Below, piece after piece: positions 42,477 to 45,624 of a DNA stretch of 45,624 bases (position 1 is the first letter of the stretch; each line of letters begins with the position of its first letter). Under the pieces are notes generated by a model, which ran no database searches, was not told the DNA's origin, and saw only the letters and a program-made list of their open reading frames with translations. Source of the stretch: Streptomyces coacervatus (GTDB taxonomy: Bacteria > Actinomycetota > Actinomycetes > Streptomycetales > Streptomycetaceae); NCBI RefSeq assembly GCF_029223485.1, contig NZ_JARHTP010000037.1:1-45624 (forward strand), read 5' to 3'. The position numbers were made by a program, and so were the translations under genes.

Positions 42477-44443
42477 CCGCGGACCTCCGTCGGCGTCAGC
42501 GAGCGCTCCAGCTTGAGGTACTCGGTGCGGGCGGCGGCGAGCATGTGCCGCATCTGCAGCCGGTCGCCCTCCTCGGCGGCGAGGAAGGCCCCGGACAGGG
42601 CGATGTTGCGGATCGAGCCGCCGGCAACGGTGAGCTGGGCGAGCAGCGCCGGGTCGATGTCCTTCACCGGGGCCTGTGGCGGCAGCACCCGCCGCCAGAT
42701 CTCCGCCCGCTCGTGCTCGGCGGGGAAGGGGAAGTCGACGACGAAGCGGATGCGCCGCAGGAACGCCGTGTCGAGGGCGTTCTTCATGTTGGTGGTGAGG
42801 ATCGCGAGGCCGCGGTAGGCCTCCATGCGCATCAGCAGATAGCTGACTTCCAAGTTCGCATACCGGTCGTGGCTGTCCTTGACCTCGCTTCGCTTGCCGA
42901 ACAGCGCGTCGGCCTCGTCGAAGAGGAGCAGCGCGCCCCCTCTTTCGGCCGCGTCGAAGACCCGGCGGAGGTTCTTCTCGGTCTCTCCGATGTACTTGCT
43001 GACGACCTGCGAGAGGTCGATGACGAAGAGGTCGAGGCCGAGTTCCTTCGCCATGACCTCGGCCGCCAGCGTCTTGCCCGTGCCGGAGCCGCCCGCGAAC
43101 ATCGCGGTGACGCCGAGCCCGCGCCGCAGGGTGGCGGCAAATCCCCATTCCTGGTGGACGGTTGCCCGCTGCCGGACGTGCGCGACGATCTCCCGCAGCA
43201 CACTCGTCTGCCGCTCGTGCAGCACCAGGTCGTCCCAGCCGGCCTGCGGCGCGATCCGCCGGCCGAGCTCGTCCATGCCGATCCGCGCCTCGTCGAGCCC
43301 GGCCCGCCAGGCGAGTTCGGCGGCGTCGTACTCGTCCTCGTGCGGCAGCCGACGGCGTACGGCGGCGGCCGCGGACCGTACGACATGCGGGGGCAGCTGG
43401 AACTGGGCGACGAGGGAACGGAGTTCGCCCTGGTCCAGGTCGATCTCCTCGAAGGCGTCCGCCCACAGGCCGAGCTGCTCCTCGTCGTCCAGCCGCGGCA
43501 CGGCCACCCGGGCGCCGTACGAGCGCTCCGAACGCAGCGGGTCCTCGCTGGACACCACCACCGGTACGGCCGCCCCGGCGAGGAACGATTCGGTCGCCGC
43601 CCGCTGGTCGCGGTCCAGCTCGCCCGCCTCGACGAGCAGCGCGGCGGGCAGCAGGATCGCCTCGCGCTGCCACAGCCGGGCCAGCCGGTCGCGGTCGGCC
43701 GGGTCGGTCGGGACGTCCTCGGCACTCATGGAGTACAGGCCGAGCCCGGCGCGGGCCGCCGCGGCCGCCGAGATGTCGGCCCGGCTGCGCAGATCCCCGC
43801 CCGTCACTTCGACGAGCGGCGGCGCACCGGTCTCCGCCCCTGCCGTCCAGCCCTCTGCGAGCCGGCTCGCGGCCAGGTCGTACGACGGTGTCAGCGCCGC
43901 CGGCGGCGGGGTGCGGCGCAACTGCCCGTGCAGCCGGGCGTCCAGATAGGGCGAACCCAGCAGGAAGTGCAGGATCCGCTCGTCCAGCCGCAGCCGGGAC
44001 GTGGTCAGCCGGGACTCGTCGTCCAGCTCGACGATCCGCCACCGCCTGAGCGGTGCCACCGGGGTGAGCGCGCTCCAGTGCGGTTCCGCGAGGGCGGCAA
44101 GGGCGAGGGAGAAGGTCGGGTACGCCCGCTCCGGGTCGCCGCAGGCCGCGGCACACCGGGCGGCGGCCGTGGGCTCCAGCTCGTGGGCGGCGGTGAGGAG
44201 AGCGAGGTCGCGCTCGAAGGGGGTGAGGCTGAAGCAGGCGACGAGGGCGTCCAGCGGGGCGGTGGCGGGGCCTTCGACGGGGACCACCTGGGCGCCGGGC
44301 GCACGGGTCTTCTCGGCGGACCGTGCCGCATGTGCGTCGACGCGGGCCAGGACGCGCCGGATCTCCGCGGTCAGCGTCGTCCCGCTCTCCTGCGCGCTGT
44401 GCTCGTACGCCCCCATGCCCTCACCTGCCCCCGTCGTCTCCAT
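42467..44443 (-). CDS. AAA+ ATPase of the contractile injection system (Afp15/Pvc15-like)
   Basis: This 658-residue protein has an N-terminal helical domain, a degenerate first ATPase-like region, and a C-terminal AAA+ module. Walker A is GGSGTGKT with Lys457, Walker B LLLFDEADALFG with Asp509/Glu510. The region around NLEVSYLLMRMEAYRG and AILTTNMKNALDTAFLRRIR supplies sensor 1 and the arginine finger. This is the standard eCIS ATPase, thought to help assembly or loading of cargo. The ATG at 44443 follows the Pvc16-like gene by 5 nt; an ATG at 44416 with GGTGAGG just upstream is an alternative start. Confidence 0.88.
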   Translation of the reverse strand: METTGAGEGMGAYEHSAQESGTTLTAEIRRVLARVDAHAARSAEKTRAPGAQVVPVEGPATAPLDALVACFSLTPFERDLALLTAAHELEPTAAARCAAACGDPERAYPTFSLALAALAEPHWSALTPVAPLRRWRIVELDDESRLTTSRLRLDERILHFLLGSPYLDARLHGQLRRTPPPAALTPSYDLAASRLAEGWTAGAETGAPPLVEVTGGDLRSRADISAAAAARAGLGLYSMSAEDVPTDPADRDRLARLWQREAILLPAALLVEAGELDRDQRAATESFLAGAAVPVVVSSEDPLRSERSYGARVAVPRLDDEEQLGLWADAFEEIDLDQGELRSLVAQFQLPPHVVRSAAAAVRRRLPHEDEYDAAELAWRAGLDEARIGMDELGRRIAPQAGWDDLVLHERQTSVLREIVAHVRQRATVHQEWGFAATLRRGLGVTAMFAGGSGTGKTLAAEVMAKELGLDLFVIDLSQVVSKYIGETEKNLRRVFDAAERGGALLLFDEADALFGKRSEVKDSHDRYANLEVSYLLMRMEAYRGLAILTTNMKNALDTAFLRRIRFVVDFPFPAEHERAEIWRRVLPPQAPVKDIDPALLAQLTVAGGSIRNIALSGAFLAAEEGDRLQMRHMLAAARTEYLKLERSLTPTEVRGWV

Positions 44444-44448
44444 GCCGC

Positions 44449-45306
44449 TCAGTTCTCCGTGCTGTCGTCGCCGCCCTGGCCCGGGGCGGGCCTGGTGGCG
44501 CGGGGCGCCGCCTTGCGGGTGCGCACGGCCGACTTGGCGGTGGTCCTGGCGACGGTCTTCGCGGGGGCCTTCGTGGCCTTCTTGGCGGGTGCCACGGCGG
44601 GCGGGTCCGCCTTCTCGTGCACAACTTCGCCGGAAGTCACGTCATTTGACGGGACGTCAGCTGCTGTCTGCGCCCCCGGAGGGACCGGCGCGCCCGGCGC
44701 GCCGAACGGCAGCACCCGTACCTCGGGCCGCTCGACCGGCTTGCCCGCCACCGGGGTCTCCCGGCCGTCGATGAGGACGAGGGCCGCCTGGTAGCACACC
44801 GACAGGGTGTACGGCGTCTGGTAGAGCATGCCCCACAGCTTCGACGTCTCGTCGATGTCCATCACCGTCTGCGTGAACCGGACGCGCTGCGCCGACTCGG
44901 CGAGGTTGCTGCCCGCCAAGTAGGGCCGCTCTCCGGCGAGTTCGATGACGTCCTTCGGCAGCACCGGGATCTCGTGCAGTGTGCGCACCACGGAGCCGAT
45001 CAGCCGCTGCCCGACCAGTTCCGTCTCGTCGCCGTACGCGGTGATCAGGAAGTTCAGGTCGAGCGCGGCGACGGGCCGCTTGACCAGGGTGCCGTCGGCC
45101 GCGCGCGTCGGCAGGTCGCTGTTGCGCAGCGAGGTGTCGGGCGTGACCTGGTACAGGAACACCGAGATGGTGGGCTCGGCCGGCGGGTCGGCCGGCGGCT
45201 TGCGCGGCTCGACCTTGACGGCCATGTCGATCTCCGGCCCCAGGTTGGACTCGATGAGCAGGGCGAGGGCCTGGGTGACATGCGCGAGGGCAAGTGCGTT
45301 GCTCAT
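44449..45306 (-). CDS. DUF4255/Pvc16-like tail terminator with basic Lys/Ala-rich tail (CIS)
   Basis: The 285-residue protein belongs to the DUF4255 family (Pvc16 N-terminal domain), which caps the tube and sheath at the distal end. Signature segments are ALALLIESNLGPEIDMAV, ISVFLYQVTPDTSLRN, LDLNFLITAYGDE and LIGSVVRTLHEIPVL. After about residue 215 there is an extra tail rich in Lys, Ala and Pro (AKKATKAPAKTVARTTAKSA) like a histone-H1 C-terminus, which is not part of the family core. GAGGAA lies 9 nt before the ATG at 45306. It begins the run of closely spaced CIS genes within this window. Confidence 0.88.
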   Translation of the reverse strand: MSNALALAHVTQALALLIESNLGPEIDMAVKVEPRKPPADPPAEPTISVFLYQVTPDTSLRNSDLPTRAADGTLVKRPVAALDLNFLITAYGDETELVGQRLIGSVVRTLHEIPVLPKDVIELAGERPYLAGSNLAESAQRVRFTQTVMDIDETSKLWGMLYQTPYTLSVCYQAALVLIDGRETPVAGKPVERPEVRVLPFGAPGAPVPPGAQTAADVPSNDVTSGEVVHEKADPPAVAPAKKATKAPAKTVARTTAKSAVRTRKAAPRATRPAPGQGGDDSTEN

Positions 45307-45366
45307 GGCGTCAGTTCCTCGGTTCCTCTCGGCCTGCTGGTCGTCGTACTGATCCGTGTTCGCCGT

Positions 45367-45604
45367 TCACCAGCGCCCCCGCGCCAGGTACTCCGCGAGG
45401 CTCAAGGTGGCCCCGGACCGCTCCTTCGCGGGCGTCCGCTGCCGCCCGCCGCCGACCGGTGCGTCGCCCGCCGTCACTTCGAGCCGCCCTATCTGCACCT
45501 GAACCACCTGCTCGGCAGCTCGGGCCGGCCGCCGGGCCCGTGTGCCGCGCGATCAGCCGATCGAAGAAGTCGGGGGAGTCCGGCGCGCCCTGGGTGTCAG
45601 ACAT
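45367..45604 (-). pseudogene. Small CIS-locus gene, apparently frameshifted
   Basis: From ATG 45604 the frame reads MSDTQGAPDSPDFFDRLIAR, a start typical of short CIS-locus proteins with a DFFDRL motif. Further on, the matching C-terminal part (AEQVVQVQIGRLEVTAG and LSLAEYLARGRW before the TGA at 45367) is in a different frame. One extra base, or two missing ones, in the GC-only run near 45530-45540 would join them to about 80 residues. Without that, the first frame runs on to 45311 as Arg-rich low complexity. It could be a true pseudogene, a sequencing error or two short genes; I favour a single disrupted gene. Confidence 0.5.
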
Positions 45605-45624
45605 CCGCACACAGCTCCAGGTAG
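45597..45624 (-). CDS. Extreme 3' end of an upstream gene (partial)
   Basis: The last codons read YLELCADV followed by TGA at 45599-45597, overlapping the ATG at 45604. Overlapping junctions are the rule in this operon, so this is probably the end of another CIS gene lying beyond the window. Too little is visible to name it. Confidence 0.3.

Noticed and set aside
19816..45306. A complete prophage
   Set aside because: No capsid, portal, terminase, integrase or replication genes; the DUF4255, DUF4157 and AAA+ genes identify an eCIS locus.

Overview
The window is very GC-rich (mostly 70% or more), with long tightly packed genes, GTG/TTG starts alongside ATG, and many 1-8 nt stop/start overlaps. 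Together with the gene families this points to a Streptomyces or close actinomycete chromosome. No rRNA, tRNA, CRISPR array or insertion sequence was seen.

Region 1 (1-8531), biosynthesis: a minus-strand operon (6207 to below 1) encodes a COG2907-type FAD oxidoreductase, a free acyl carrier protein, a thioesterase and a PfaA-like (PUFA-synthase-type) iterative polyketide synthase with KS, AT and at least two tandem ACPs, cut off by the left edge. A divergent pair encodes a small DUF3291/ABM-type alpha-beta barrel protein and a 14-TM MFS exporter. The shared 360-bp gap holds a candidate promoter and several inverted repeats. The product is probably a lipid or polyene-like metabolite; the structure cannot be predicted.

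Region 2 (8541-13984), conflict or signalling system: a compact minus-strand operon of (i) a small membrane-anchored, four-cysteine extracytoplasmic protein, (ii) a 1331-aa TIR - nSTAND1-type ATPase - TM - 14x WD40 protein, and (iii) a four-TM SLATT/DUF4231-like protein. This resembles a sensor, a NAD-consuming switch and a membrane effector, and is a candidate anti-phage or cell-suicide system.

Region 3 (14459-19773): a Pls/PosA-type NRPS-like protein (adenylation - carrier - membrane and left-handed beta-helix transferase C-terminus) overlapping an M1-family zinc metallopeptidase gene.

Region 4 (19816-45624): a long minus-strand operon for an extracellular contractile injection system (eCIS, Streptomyces CIS type). 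In transcription order: a frameshifted small gene, Pvc16/DUF4255 cap protein, AAA+ ATPase, a 98-aa protein, a 2196-aa DUF4157 protein ending in a His-Me-finger nuclease-like domain, a probable immunity protein, a CIS-tube-domain protein, LysM protein, gpD-like hub, gpV-like spike, PAAR-like tip, gp25-like baseplate protein, two gpJ-like baseplate proteins, a gpI/beta-helix tail protein, a DUF6519 protein and a peptidoglycan amidase. No sheath or major tube gene is visible; these must lie beyond 45624, elsewhere, or be absent. The most interesting points are the nuclease-tipped DUF4157 protein with its adjacent putative immunity gene in a segment of lower GC, the TIR-STAND-WD40/SLATT operon, and a Streptomyces-type interspersed repeat read through in frame inside a baseplate gene.
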